In this document: positions 10,301 to 21,561 of the stretch, in pieces
Layout: each line of letters opens with the position of its first letter
How positions within the stretch are numbered: the first letter of the stretch is position 1
Source of the DNA: Phyllostachys edulis
Taxonomy: Eukaryota > Streptophyta > Magnoliopsida > Poales > Poaceae
DNA length: 64,000 nt
Reading direction: 5' to 3'
Assembly: GCA_036346405.1 (NCBI GenBank)
Contig: CM070561.1
Coordinates: 6,884,834-6,948,833 of the forward strand
The notes under the pieces: model-generated
What the model saw: the letters and a program-made list of their open reading frames with translations, nothing else
Databases searched by the model: none
Told to the model about the DNA's origin: nothing
Made by a program: the position numbers and the translations under genes

Positions 10301-11650
10301 ATGATTGTTGAATATCGGATTAAAGGATTACACGATTGTGGCTATTGGATTATTGGAAACACATCGTTGTGGGGTATTAGATTATAGAAGTAAATTATTG
10401 GATACTGGAATAAGGAATTGTTGGATGTGGGATCATAGCAATAGATAATTGTTGGATACTGGGTATTGGATCATAACCATATTATTATTATTGGATATCG
10501 GACTAATGAATGTTGAATTATAGAAATAGATGGATATGGATATTGGATCAATGGATATTGGATTAGTAGAAGTACATGAGTATCGAGTAATTGAATTATT
10601 GTTGGATATAGACAGGAATGTTGGCTGCAGGATTATAGGGATATATTTGCTGGCTTATTGGAGTTAGGAATATTGGATTATAGAAATAGATTATGATTGA
10701 AGATTGCATTGTGAGATTTTATAACTGTTGAAGTTAAATTATCAGATTTCATCATTATTGGATTATAGGAATATATCATGATCTGGACTATTAGAAATAT
10801 ATTATTGTTGGATTATAGAAATGCCTTTGTTGGATATTAGAATATGATAATATTGGATTATAGAAGTATATTCTCATTTGAGTATAGAAATAAAATTTGC
10901 TTGGATTATGGATACACATCTTGGTAGATTTAAATGGATTTCAGTAATTATTGGAGAGTTGGGATTGAGAAATTGATCCAGTGTGGATAATGATTGAAAT
11001 ACGAAACGGTTGGAGTTTCCTAGCAATTCAGGACGATAATTTTTGATGAATTGGTTGAATCTTGATAACTGAGTAATCTTTGTGAAATTAATCGAATGAA
11101 TTAGTTATGTTAGATTTATTAGATATAATTGATTAATGAAATGGGATTTGGGTGTATCGTTAGTAATTGTGGGAAATCTTGTATTGATAAGGTGATCGGG
11201 TTTAGATAATGAATTAAGCATGAGGTTGGACTAGTATAGGAAATTATAATTAGAACTCAGGTGCATTGGTTGAACTACAAAGAATTGATGGAATTGGGGG
11301 AGTTAATGAAATAATAGTGCTCGGTTGATTTATAGTGGTTGGTGGAACTAATTGAACAACCTGGTCAAGTTGGATCTATAGGATATGACTACATATTGAA
11401 TTCGGATTTAGATGTATTATCAGTGATTGTGGAAAATCTAGTATTGACAATCCAATTAGGTATATGTAATGAATACGAAATGGAGTTGGATTATTATAGT
11501 AAATTGTGATTGAAATTCAGGTACATTGGTTAAATTATAGAGAATTAATGAAATTGGCAGAGTTTGTTGAATAATAATGGGTGGTTAATCTACAATCGTT
11601 GGTGGACTAACAGAAACAATGATTGTTGTGAAATCATCAGGTATAATAGA
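10290..11650 (+). repeat. AT-rich degenerate repeat tract (TTGGAT/ATTATAGAA)
   Basis: About 1.3 kb in which TTGGAT, GGATTATAGAA and ATTGGATA recur every 15-40 bp without a strict period, with strong strand asymmetry (G and A/T rich, few C). A longer duplication is visible: GAATTGATGGAATTGG near 11282 and GAATTAATGAAATTGG near 11541, each with similar surroundings. No protein is encoded. It replaces the region where pol would be. Confidence 0.6.
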
Positions 11651-12009
11651 TTGATCCGGAAGAGGACGGATACACATGCACAAACCAAACAACCAAAGTT
11701 ACATCCGTTTCTTGTGCCAACCTATGTACACAAGCCAACAGGTGGAGCCCACAAATTATGACAATGGCACCAACTCAGAGTTCAGCAGCATCTTGTGAAG
11801 CAGTAAGAAGAAAAATAAGGCATCGAAGCGCACAATCCGACGGTAGTCAGAACCATCACTCAAGAATCCGGAAGGTCCTTTCATAGCAACTACATTGGAG
11901 GGATCATCCCGTTAGTGAAGCTACAGGGGAGAACGATGAAGTGCTACGCGAAGTCTACCCCAAAACCCTTCCCCTTGAGCAACCCCAATTTCGGGGACGA
12001 AATTGTTCC
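11651..12009 (+). other. 3' part of the LARD-like interior
   Basis: Mixed-composition non-coding sequence ending in TTTCGGGGACGAAATTGTTC, a phrase commonly found just before the polypurine tract of Tekay/Del-type gypsy elements. Confidence 0.5.
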
Positions 12010-12022
12010 AAGGGGGGTAGGA
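12010..12022 (+). promoter_or_regulatory. Polypurine tract
   Basis: AAGGGGGGTAGGA(T) immediately precedes the second LTR. This is the expected primer site for plus-strand DNA synthesis. Confidence 0.85.
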
Positions 12023-15000
12023 TGTGAGGACCCGCGTTTTCTAGTCCTAATCGCGTAGCAGTAATCGGTAATTAGCGGTAGTTAATCTTGTCTTAGCAGT
12101 AAGCTAACGATAGTGTTGCGATCGTTGTTAAGCTTCAAGTTTGTCGTCAGCGCGTGGCTTAGTGGGTTTTGTTACTCGAGCATCCATCATCAGTCAGTAA
12201 AACCAATATTGCATCATTTCATCATTCCTTCTTTATCATCATCCATTCAATCTCAACATTCAATCAAAAGTCTTATTTGCATTCAGTAGTGCACAGTAGC
12301 ATTAAGTCATAAATAAAATTTCATTTGCATTCTCATTAGATAAATAGAGCAAGTACACTGTTTGCAAGAGAATATTACATCGATCTTTTTGAACATCGTA
12401 GTATTCAAATTTGACAGCATTCCCAGCACCCTGCATTCTTCTCTCCCTCCTTGCATAGCAATGGCAAGAACGCCTCATCCCTTCTCAACAAGACAAGCAA
12501 AGACAACCAACTTCGTGTTCATTCCCCACCTCCTAGCCTTCCAGTTCATTCCCCCTTTTCTTTCTGGTCAAAGGAGTAGCCCCAAAGGAGAATCCTTTCT
12601 TGGTTGCCATGCAGCAGCAGCAGAGCACCATTCAGCCCCCTCCCTTCTTAGTGGAGCAGCGGCAAATTCATTCCCCCTTCCTCACCCCCAGCACCCCAGC
12701 ACAAGCATTCATCCCCCCACCCATGTCCCAGTGTTCTCAACACATTCATCTCCGCCCAGTTGAAGCCACACTCATCTTCTCCAATCCAAGCAGCGTCCAT
12801 CCCCCCTTAAGGAACCTCCCCCTTAGCCACACTAGCACAAAGCCTCACCACTTCATTCTCAGCCGAGAGCACAAGCACAAGCCACTGCCAGCACCACAAC
12901 CAGCACAAAGCAAGGGAGGCAAGAAGTCCAGGAAGAAGGAAGCCAGGAAGCCAAGGGAGCCGAGGAAGGGGAGCAAGGGAGAAGAGCTAGACCGGAGGAG
13001 CCAGAACCATCGGCATCACCAAGCATCAAGCAGCTAGGAGCCTCACCCTCACGGCCACCACCATCTCAGCCACTGCAGAAAGGGGAAGAAAGGAACACCA
13101 ACAAGGTCAGCACTGCAACCTTCTTCCCCATTCCAAATCCCAGTCAAGGTAACCCAGCCAGATTTCTGGTTGTATCCCCCCAATCCAAAGCATTCATTCA
13201 AATCACTAGGTTCTTGGTAGCATCCACATCAATCTTTCAGTCTATTCTTTGCATCACAGAGCAAGGGAGGGAGCAAGGATCAGAGAGCATAGGAGGGGAT
13301 GATACCTCAGTGAGCCTCAAATTAAACCACCCCCATCACCTCCATTTTTGCATCATCAGGTAGCAACCAAACCACCATCAGTTATATGCATCAATCAAGC
13401 ATCAGCAAGCAAAGTGAATAAATCAACCAAATCAAATAAAATCTGATTTAACAAGTGGGGTTGAGGAGGAAGCAACCGGACCAGAGGCGGCACAAGCGGC
13501 TGATTGGCAATGGCCGAGGTCGAGCCGTCGCCAGCCGAGCCGAGGCGAAGGGGGAGCCGCAGAAGGAGACCAGGTCTGCCGGGCGCGAGGGGAACGGAGG
13601 ACGTGACAAGAAGGCGGGCGCCGGGTCACCGGGTGCCGAGAGAGCCACTAAGCCGACAGCGTCTGGCCGGATCGATCGATCGGGGCGCTGGCCTTGGCCG
13701 GCCAGGAAGAAGAAGAGAACCGGCTGCTGCGGTGGCCTAGACCGGGTCTAGGGCGACGAGTGGAGGCGAGCAGAGCCATGGGAGGAGGCCTGAGCAGGGC
13801 CAGGACACAGCGGGAGGAGGCTGGGGCAGCACCTTGGGAGGTTGGAGAGGAAGAATGGGTTTGGGGAGATTAGAATGGTAGTGTGTGTGGTCAGGTGTGC
13901 AAGCGTGTGTAGATAGGGTCTGGCCGAGAGGGGTGAGAGAGAGAGAGAGAGAGGGAGAGAGAGGGGGAGTTAGGATAAGATTAGAGGTAAGGTTAGAGTT
14001 AGGATTTGGGTTTTTAGGTTTAAAGGAATGTTGTGTTTTCGAGTAGACTCTAGATAGTTGTTGCGATGGTTGTTTATTCCAGTAGCTTGTATTAATTAAT
14101 TAGTTGTCTACTTTTTAATTCTTGCGATTATTTTGGTTTAGCTTAGGTCTTGTCGATTAGGCCAGCTTAAAATTTATTTGTGGTTTAGTTGCTAGGTAAG
14201 TTGAGTAGCCGTTTTCCTGTTGTTAATAGACTAGCTTGCGTGTGTAGCAATCCTTGTGTATCGCTCGGTAGTTTAGTAGGGCGCTAGGGGAGTGCTAACT
14301 TAGAGTTAGATCTCTAAAAGTTTTATTAAATTAAAATTGTACTAACAATTAGGAGTCACTAACTTTTATATCTATTATATCACTCAAAAATCCACTATGT
14401 ATTTACTTATAGTATTATTCGTGCTACCGTATTGCTACAGAGGACGAACCAGCACCGGCAGGAGAAGTTGATCAAAGATTCGTCGACGCCAATCTTTCCT
14501 ACAACTCCAAAAGGCAAGCTATCCTCTTGAACATAAACATAGTTAATTTAAATGTAAACCGTATATTGCACTATTAAGTTTGTTGCATCAAAATTGTTTT
14601 CTCAAAACTTAAATAAATGATTGAGATGAAAATGATTAAGATGAATATGAAAGAAATGAGAATGAGAAGGAAAGAAAGAAATGTGAATTAATATGTGGGT
14701 AAAAGGGGGCCCTAGTAGGGGAAACGCGATGACGATGATGATGGTGATGATGACGATGATGATGAGGTAAGAGGTGGGCCCCTTTTTACATATGGTTATA
14801 ATATAAGGACGAACAAAACTCTTGCTCGATGCTCAAGTCAGAATTCAAGACCAACCATTTTCCCATTTAGGCATGCAGAAAATGCTACCTTGTTACGTAA
14901 TTATGATCTCCACAATGGGTCACATTGGAGTGCTGGGAGCAGGAAGGGAGCCGTCCCAAGGTGGAGTGTTAAGCGTTGGGGCAGAGAGCCGCCTCAACCA

Positions 15001-15811
15001 ACATTACTGGAACTCGGTGTATGACAAGATCAGCAGCGTGATTAAATCAGCACCGACGGAAAGTATTGGGTAGAGACTTAATCACGTAACCTGGAAAATG
15101 TTCTGTATTCTGGACTCGAACCCGCATCAAAGGAAATGCAGGGGACCCGGTTCATTTAGAGCTCAGAATAACTATGGGTAAAGTGGTACAAGCATGCGTA
15201 GTGCTATACAAATCATGAATTCATGCCAGTCTCCTGGATTGGAGTCTACGGGAACCACCGGGGGTCTTTCTTCTCTCTGAGTAATAAGTAGTGTTTTCAG
15301 TATTAAAATTTGCCACCTAATGTTTTCTAAATTATTTTCAGAAAAGAGATGACTTAGAAAATGTGATAACAACCAGAGATAGTCATCCAGTGCATTCTTT
15401 GCTACTAATGCTTGCTGAGTACATTTGTGTACTCAACCTTGTTAGTATTCTCCTTTGTAGATCCTAGTCCAGCCGGGAACTATCCCGAGTGGGACGAAGA
15501 TCGTCAGTGCATCGGAGCGATCGCGGAGCGTAAGGCACGGACTACGAGGACCTGGGGCGAGTAGAAGACCGGTGGGGCAAGGAAGGCAAGCGAGGGACTT
15601 AGTCCCGCTTACACCGTGAATTGCTATGTAAAAACCTTAGCCTTGCGTGGCTATTACTGGAATAAAGAGGTACAGTTTCTATCTTATTGTTCTGCTGCGT
15701 CACCCTGATAAAGGCTTACTATTTGTTGGAGCAGTGTTTTACTGAGCAAACGAATAGTAATCCATATGCCTAAGTGTAATTACCCTTGGGGTAATGACAC
15801 GGGGCGTCACA
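12023..15811 (+). repeat. 3' LTR of the LARD-like element (3789 bp)
   Basis: Near-copy of 4947-8776 with the same ends. Differences are concentrated in the GC-rich block (13455-13740 against 6425-6720), in the AG run, and in a GAT-repeat expansion at 14726-14765. Followed by ATCAC at 15812. Confidence 0.95.
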
Positions 15812-15816
15812 ATCAC
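15812..15816. repeat. Target site duplication ATCAC, right of the LARD-like element
   Basis: Directly after the LTR end GCGTCACA; identical to 4942-4946. Confidence 0.95.
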
Positions 15817-16696
15817 CTCTCTGGGGACTCTGGGCATGTCGGATGCTTGCCACGTGAAGACATCTGCGTTAGCTCGGAGGAAGATGATGAGGGTGTCTTC
15901 CTACTTGGGGTCGGAAGTATCCCCGATGCGAATAGTCTTCGAGGGCTCCCCTGCGTCCAGAGAAACCTCTTTGACATGGTCATTCGCCTTTGGTGCAGCT
16001 TTAGGCTTCGACTTGCTAGTCGAAGGCTGACTTTCTTCTCGAGTTGGTATTTGACCAACCATCTCGAGGGATCGACGGTCACAGATATGCGCCATCTTCT
16101 TGTCACAATGAATTGTGATCACTCTTTTGGGACCTGGCATCTTAAGACATTGATACCCGTAATGAGTAGCCATTAAGAATTTTTGCCAAAGTTGGTCGTC
16201 CGAGTATGGCATTATATGCCATATCGAAATCGACCACATCAAAGGAGATTTTCTCTGTCCTGAAATTACTTGGTGAACCAAATGATAAAGGAAGAGAAAC
16301 TTGGCCAATAGGTTTGGCTGAAGACCCCGGTACAATCCCATGAAAAGAGTATCGTACCGGTCTTACCTTAGTCCTGGGTACTTGCATCTCGTCCAAAGCA
16401 CTCGTAAACAAGATGTTTAATGAGCTGCCACCATCAACTAAAACTCGATTGACCCGATAATTGTTGATGGTGGGTTCGACCACGATCGGATATCGACCTG
16501 GTCGAGTCGAAGGAATCGGGCAGTCACCCTTCTCGAAGGAGATGGTGACCTTCGACCACTTCGTTAATTTATTGACGAGAGGAGGATCTATGGAGTTTAC
16601 CTTACGTTCGGCAGCTTTAAGCTGTCGCTTTGATTCATATGCCGATGATCCCCCGTAGATGTGCTCGACGGTATATTGCAGATCCTGGAACAGCAT
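15813..16696 (-). pseudogene. Aspartic protease and protease-RT linker of the Tat-type element
   Basis: Minus strand. From 16696 the peptide contains the retropepsin signature VLVDGGSSLNILF and, about 80 residues on, MAYNAILGRPTL, which marks the end of the protease fold. The catalytic Asp (in LVDGGSS) is present. Reading continues in another frame (from 16341 and 16106) through a Lys/Ser-rich linker to PESPER at 15817, where the LARD-like element interrupts it; RT resumes at 4946. The protease would cut the Gag-Pol polyprotein. At least two frameshifts are present. Confidence 0.92.
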
Positions 16697-18498
16697 CTCC
16701 TCATCGTTATCTGACGACTTATGACCACTCGTTTGCCCTACCTGCTCGAGAGTAGGAAGTGGTCCTTTGCCGTTGTAGTAGTCTTCGAGCTTTCGTTGGA
16801 AGACTCGGCAGTTGCGAAGGTCATGTCCTTCCTATTTATGGAAAGGACACCACCTAGGTTTGTCGTTCTTCCGATTGGGGCGCTTACCTTTGCCTCGGTC
16901 GGAGTACGGCTTGGAGGTTCGTGGCTCTTTATCGTTTACAGCCAAGACCTCCTTGGAATCGCTGGCTTGGGGTTTTTGACCCTTCGCCTTGTTCTTGGAC
17001 TTCTTTGCCTTCTTATCCTTCTTCTTACCAACTTCGCCTGGCTCTCGAGAGTTATTGTCTTCTCGATCGATTGTGTTGTTCCACTCGACCGCCTCAAAAG
17101 CAGTCGCATATCGATCGGCCATCTCAAAGAGCTCGGCGACAGTAGTGGGAGGATTGAAAGCGATATCTTCTGTTATCTTTCTACTATGGACTCCTTGCTT
17201 GAAAGCCCTGATGACAGATGAGTCAAAAACTTCCGGAATTGAATTACGAACCTGACTAAAGTGCTTGATGAATTGGCGCAAGGTCTCGTGGTCGTTGTGT
17301 CTCATCCGGTGCAAGTCGTCCTCCTTCCCAGGGCGATTGTAGGTGCCTTGGAAGTTCGCCAGTATAAGGTCGCAGAGGTATTGCTAAGAATAGATCGACT
17401 CGAGTGGTTGGTTTAGTAACCACGATCGAAAGCACCCTTCGAGCACGCTTGGAAGGTAATTTGCCATTACATGCTCTCCTCCTCCTCTTTGCTTCGGACA
17501 ACCTTGTATAAATTTGAAGGAACTCGATGGGATTTTGGGATCCATTGAACTTCTCCATGTTCACCGGTCGAAAATGAGGTGGCAATGAATGTTTCGAAGT
17601 CGGCGAAAATGCCCGACATCCGTAATAACTTCTTGACGCCTTTATGCGGGAAAGAAGGGTTGATATCACCAGTGATCATATTCGACGATACCCGAAGAAT
17701 GAGTTGACCCAACCTCGTAGTAGGTCTCGGTCCCACGAGGAAATACCCTCGATTCCATCTCGCCTTCAGATTTCCATGTCGGAATAGTGAGCGATCACCT
17801 CTCAGGGGCTTGTTGATCATCGATCGCTCGAAGACATTTCTCCGAGTAGGAGATCGATGCGACTCGCCGTTGCGCCGATTTCTACGCGGTGATATGTTTG
17901 ATCGACTAGTAGCTGAAGAAGTCGTATTGCTACGACTTCCTAAATGATGTCGGCAAGGTGCTTCCAGTCTTGCCATCGTGGTTCGAAGCCTTTGTGCGAT
18001 CTCTTCGACGAAGCGGTCGTAGCCTGGCGCTCGGGCAAGCTCTCGAGTAGGGTTCTCGAGAAAGTTGTTGATGTGATGGAGCTCTTGAGCTTCCTCTGAT
18101 TGATATTGGATACGCCCAGGCAGATTTTTCTGGGCTGCAATCTTCTTCCGTCGAATAGCCTCATGATCTTCCATATCAGATCCTTGAGACTGTCTCAATG
18201 GAGTGCGAGTATGTCGAGGATTTCCCTCGCGCTCATCAAAGTGTTGGTTCTGTTTGTCACCGGTGGTGCCCTTGCCATTGCCACGAGGGGGCGCAGTGCG
18301 TGATCTTCGGGGAGTGTCCCTAGCTCGGTCTCTAGAAGAGTGACCTTGATCTGAGGGAAGGACGAAGACCTCCCGTTGATGATTCTCACTTACGCTCGTG
18401 GCCTCCCCGCTTGAGGAGTAGGCGAGAGACACCATCTGGCGACTTGGAGTAATCCCCTCCAAGAAGGGGAACTCTGGGTTATAACCGTCTCCATCCAC
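16697..18498 (-). pseudogene. Gag of the Tat-type element
   Basis: Minus strand, starting at the Met at 18498 (MDGDGYNPEFPFLEG). A long charged N-terminal part ends in the capsid-like region, split over three frames: MEKFNGSQNPIEFLQIYTRL (about 17560), then HETLRQFIKHFSQVRNSIPE and TTVAELFEMADRYA (17280-17100). The basic tail leads to CPFHK...GHDLRNC (about 16840-16800), a CCHC-like zinc knuckle with an in-frame stop just after HK. Gag would form the virus-like particle and bind the RNA. The order gag-protease-RT-RNase H-integrase is that of Ty3-gypsy. Several frameshifts; not functional. Confidence 0.9.
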
Positions 18499-19014
18499 AG
18501 GTGTGATCTGCGGAGAGATGGTTAAATTTAAAGGAAAAGCATGCTTGATCCCGCTCTCTCTGGAGTTATCCGGAGAGAGACCACCAGATCTTTGGTGAAG
18601 TTACGAATTGTGGCTTCCAGAACTTGTCTCACCAGGTCGGACCGCCTTAGGGGGACTTGAACACTTGGAGGAAAAACTCTCGTCGTGTTGTGAGTCCGCC
18701 TGGGTGTAGTCCTGATTGTGGTCGGATTGACCCTTGCCCTTTGAAGGAATTGATTCCTCTGTTGGACGTACTGTTGTGGGGGATAAAGATCCTCCTCAAC
18801 TCTATCGATGGCATGGTCTCTGGATCTACTTAAAAGATCCTCGAGGCAAGAACACCATCGGATGAGTCGATACTCGGTTCAGAATCGAAACCGCATCCAT
18901 GTCGACGTCTCACGAATCTACCAAGTCAAACCAGCCTCTCCTCGCTCCATTCTCCCGCCATGAGTGCATGAGATTTGGGAAAAAAGAGTATGTTGACAAG
19001 AGATTACCGAAGAT
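18499..19014 (-). other. 5' leader of the Tat-type element
   Basis: Untranslated stretch between the primer site and the gag start; no ORF of note. Confidence 0.6.
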
Positions 19015-19030
19015 CCCCACATCGGCGCCA
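19015..19030 (-). promoter_or_regulatory. Primer binding site of the Tat-type element (tRNA-Asp-like)
   Basis: On the minus strand this reads TGGCGCCGATGTGGGG. Plant Tat/Athila elements use TGGCGCCGTTG-type sites complementary to the 3' end of tRNA-Asp; the first eight bases match. The 7-bp spacer before the LTR end (CCGCGAT) is also typical of grass relatives. Confidence 0.75.
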
Positions 19031-19037
19031 ATCGCGG

Positions 19038-19803
19038 TGTTTTAGAATCGATCTTACGTAAAGATTGTTTGATTCGGGGGGTCTCCTAGAATGGAATCAC
19101 GCAGAGAGATTGACATGGGTATTTTTATATAGGTTCAGGCCTTCTCTGGAGAGAATAACAACCCTACTCCTGTGTGTGCATGGTATTGAGTGTGTTTCGT
19201 ACAATCGGGAGAAAAGACTAAGGCTATTACAGAAGATAGTGTCTAACTGTCTTCCTCCTTGCTCGTTGTCCCCTCCGATCACTGCCTTTATATAGTCGTG
19301 AAGGAATAGCTGTTTTCCCTTGGTGAAGAGGCGCCTTATCAAATCCAGTAACGGGCACATGTTTGCAGTAATCATCGGAGTGGTAACCCCTTCACACCGC
19401 CTGGCAGTTACTTATAAGAGATAATGGGTATTACGTGCTATTACTTTGTAGAGTAACAGCGTATGCTAACTGCTTGGATTCCTTAATCAATTGGACCCAC
19501 TCGTCTGTAGGTTTTATTGATCATAAGGTAGTCGTGGCTGACCTGGTCGTAGAAGAGCTTACGACTATGAGGTAGTCGTAGAATAACTTACGACTAAATA
19601 GTGATTGTAGAAGAACTTACAACCATAAGGTAGTCATAGCAAGACTTACGACTATGGGGGTGGTCGTAGAAGAACTTACGACCAACTGGTAGGCTTCTCC
19701 CTTGTAAATATAAGGGGTATACCTAGGGACCACATGACATCATATTTACCCATAATAAGAATTATAGATAAAAGATAAAATGAGGATTATTAGATCCTCG
19801 TCA
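19038..19803 (-). repeat. 5' LTR of the Tat-type element (about 766 bp)
   Basis: In minus orientation it starts TGACGAGGATC (19803) and ends CTAAAACA (19038), just before the primer site. A TATA box (TATATAAAGG on the minus strand, 19285-19294) sits mid-LTR, as expected for the U3/R boundary. The partner LTR is beyond the left edge, so boundaries rest on the TG...CA ends and the adjacent primer site. Confidence 0.75.
19530..19695. repeat. Tandem 35-bp inverted-repeat units in U3 of the Tat LTR
   Basis: Four to five units of the type GTCGTAGAAGAACTTACGAC followed by TATGAGGTA. Each unit has complementary arms (GTCGTA ... TTACGAC). Confidence 0.75.
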
Positions 19804-21436
19804 CCTTTCTTCTTAGTTCTTTGGCTTTGCCTAGTAGTTTGCTTGGATTCATTTTATTAATTTGGCTCTTTTCTCACGTGTAGATTCCAACGTGTCTGAG
19901 GAGTTCGTGGACCCGACGACCTAGACTGAAGCGGCTCAGTACTTCAGCTAAGGCAAGTCATAGGCCTTGATCATTTTAAACCCATTTTACAAAAGTATCT
20001 TGATTTATATCAACATGCATGGCTATTTGTATAAAAATCGGTTTTGGGAGTAGCTACACACCCACTTGTCAGTAAGACTCCTTGAATATTTGAGAAAAGA
20101 CATGTTGACATGTACCTTTGGACATCCGTAGGATGGGTTATCTTAGTTGGACATCTTTGTGATACCAACTTGGGTGCGTATTATGCTTAGTCATGCTCTA
20201 TTTAGACGTTGGTCTCTCGTTCACATGATTCAATGATAATAAACTTGACTAAATGAGCTATGGAATTGTGGCAACGCCACTATTGTAAAATTTGTTTGCC
20301 ATGACTAGTGTGGTCATTTGGCTGGATTGAACCGAAATATTTTCTTACTCAGGCAAGTGATCGTGCAGGAAAGGGGGTGCTATAAGCACACTGGGATGAG
20401 GTGGTCTTGCCTGAGTAGCGTTTAAGGACTTAACCTTGTTCCATTAATCTGGGCATACTGTGCAACCACAAGTTCATTTATGGGTGGACCGGGCCAACTA
20501 ATTAGCGATGCTTTGTCTTGATTCTGTTTTTGACGGGAACGGCGCAAGAGGGGCCAGGACGATGAAACCTTAGCGAGCAGAATCGAGGCAAAGCTGGACT
20601 TTGTAAAGGCCTTGACACGTCCTCTAGACTGCTTACCTAAGTTAGTGAGTAGTGGCATTGGCCATGCCAACCCAACTAGAGGGATTGTGTATTGTGGGTA
20701 AAGCTGTACAACCTCTGTAGAGTGTAAATCTATTCGAATAGCCGTGTCCTCGGTTATGGACAACGCATGGTGATATTCCGCATGGGGTACACTTTTTTCT
20801 CAAAAAGAGTGGTCGTGGTTGGTCTTTGGGTGGTCGTGGGTGCTCCCGGGTGGTCATGGGCACTCACAGGTGGTCTGGGAAGTGAGTAGGGTGCTCACAA
20901 GTTGTTTTCAAAGAACTTGTTAATTATGTATTAACCTTTCAACTTGTGCCTTGCAACCTACTTACAATATTTCCAATAAATGTTGCTTTCTGCCAACTAA
21001 CCATACAGCTATCCTTGTCAAGACCTACATGAATATTATTTGCATAACATTTCTCTATGACTTGCTGAGTACATTCAAAATACTCATGGCTTCGTGCCCT
21101 TTGGTTGATCAGTAGCCGAAGACCTCCCAGGGAGCTCCGAGCTCTTTGAAGAGGAGTTCATTAAAGACTATGCGTGCTAGGAGACGTCCTCCACTTGATA
21201 GCCTGTGGCTCGTCGAATGGCCCTGCGAAGTGTTTTGTTTCTGCTGCAAGATTTTCTTTGGTCGTTAGCCCTGCGTGGCACCTCTGTAAACAAACTTGAC
21301 CATAAGGTCTTTTGTCGGTATTAATGTTAATTTGTCTGCTTCATCTATGGTTTGCGGTATGGATGTGATGACACCTTTTGTTGCAATCTATGCGAGCTAG
21401 CGACTGATCTTGGGACTAGCTCAGAGCACAGAGGCC
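19804..21436 (+). repeat. Right part of long gypsy LTR A (left part displaced or off-window)
   Basis: Shares diagnostic blocks with LTRs B, C and D: a segment with TGTAGAGTGTAAATC and TATTCGAATAGCC (about 20710-20745), TTGCTGAGTACATTC...TACTCATGG (21060-21090), and AACTTGACCATAAGGTC near 21290. The first half is missing because the Tat element begins at 19803. No protein is encoded; the open frames at 20422-20863 fall on conserved LTR sequence. It contains a short GGGTGGTCRTGGG minisatellite at 20809-20880. The right limit is approximate. Confidence 0.7.
20809..20880 (+). repeat. Minisatellite GGGTGGTC(A/G)TGGG
   Basis: About five imperfect units built on GGTGGTCGTGG within LTR A. They resemble the larger array at 21437. 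Confidence 0.7.
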
Positions 21437-21553
21437 GGGACCTCCGGGTGGTCTTGGAAGACCTCCCGGGTGGTCCTGGAGGACCTCCGGGTGGTCTTGG
21501 TGGACCTCCGGGTGGACCTTCCAGACCTCCTTGGTGGTCCTAGAGGACCTCCT
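21437..21553 (+). repeat. GC-rich minisatellite, unit GGACCTCCGGGTGGTCYTGG
   Basis: About five to six imperfect 18-20 bp units at the junction of LTR A and the copia fragment. One frame would read Gly/Pro-rich, but it has no coding support. Confidence 0.85.
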
Positions 21554-21561
21554 TAGGTTGG

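Larger units (their letters stand above)
4947..15811 (+). mobile_element. LARD-like gypsy-derived LTR element (10.9 kb) inserted in the Tat element
   Basis: Two long direct repeats (4947-8776 and 12023-15811) start TGTGAGGACCC and end GGGCGTCACA. They are flanked by a perfect 5-bp target duplication ATCAC (4942-4946 and 15812-15816). A TGGTATCAGAGC primer site sits 2 bp after the first LTR and a purine run GGGGGGTAGGAT precedes the second. The 3.2-kb interior has no pol; only a broken Pro/Gln-rich gag relic is seen. LTRs near 3.8 kb plus a non-coding interior match the LARD (large retrotransposon derivative) class. Such elements must use enzymes from an autonomous relative. The PPT context (TTTCGGGGACGAAATTGTTC) resembles Tekay/Del-type chromoviruses. 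The LTRs are very similar by eye, so this is a late arrival. Confidence 0.93.
1..19803 (-). mobile_element. Tat/RIRE2-like Ty3-gypsy retrotransposon (3' LTR outside the window)
   Basis: Read leftward: 5' LTR (19803-19038), primer site, gag, protease, RT, RNase H, integrase, repeat-rich non-coding region, then an oppositely oriented coiled-coil gene. Without the 10.87-kb LARD-like insertion it spans about 8.9 kb within the window. The tRNA-Asp-like primer site and the antisense gene assign it to the Tat branch. It lies inside a long gypsy LTR (LTR A) whose right part resumes at 19804. Confidence 0.88.
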
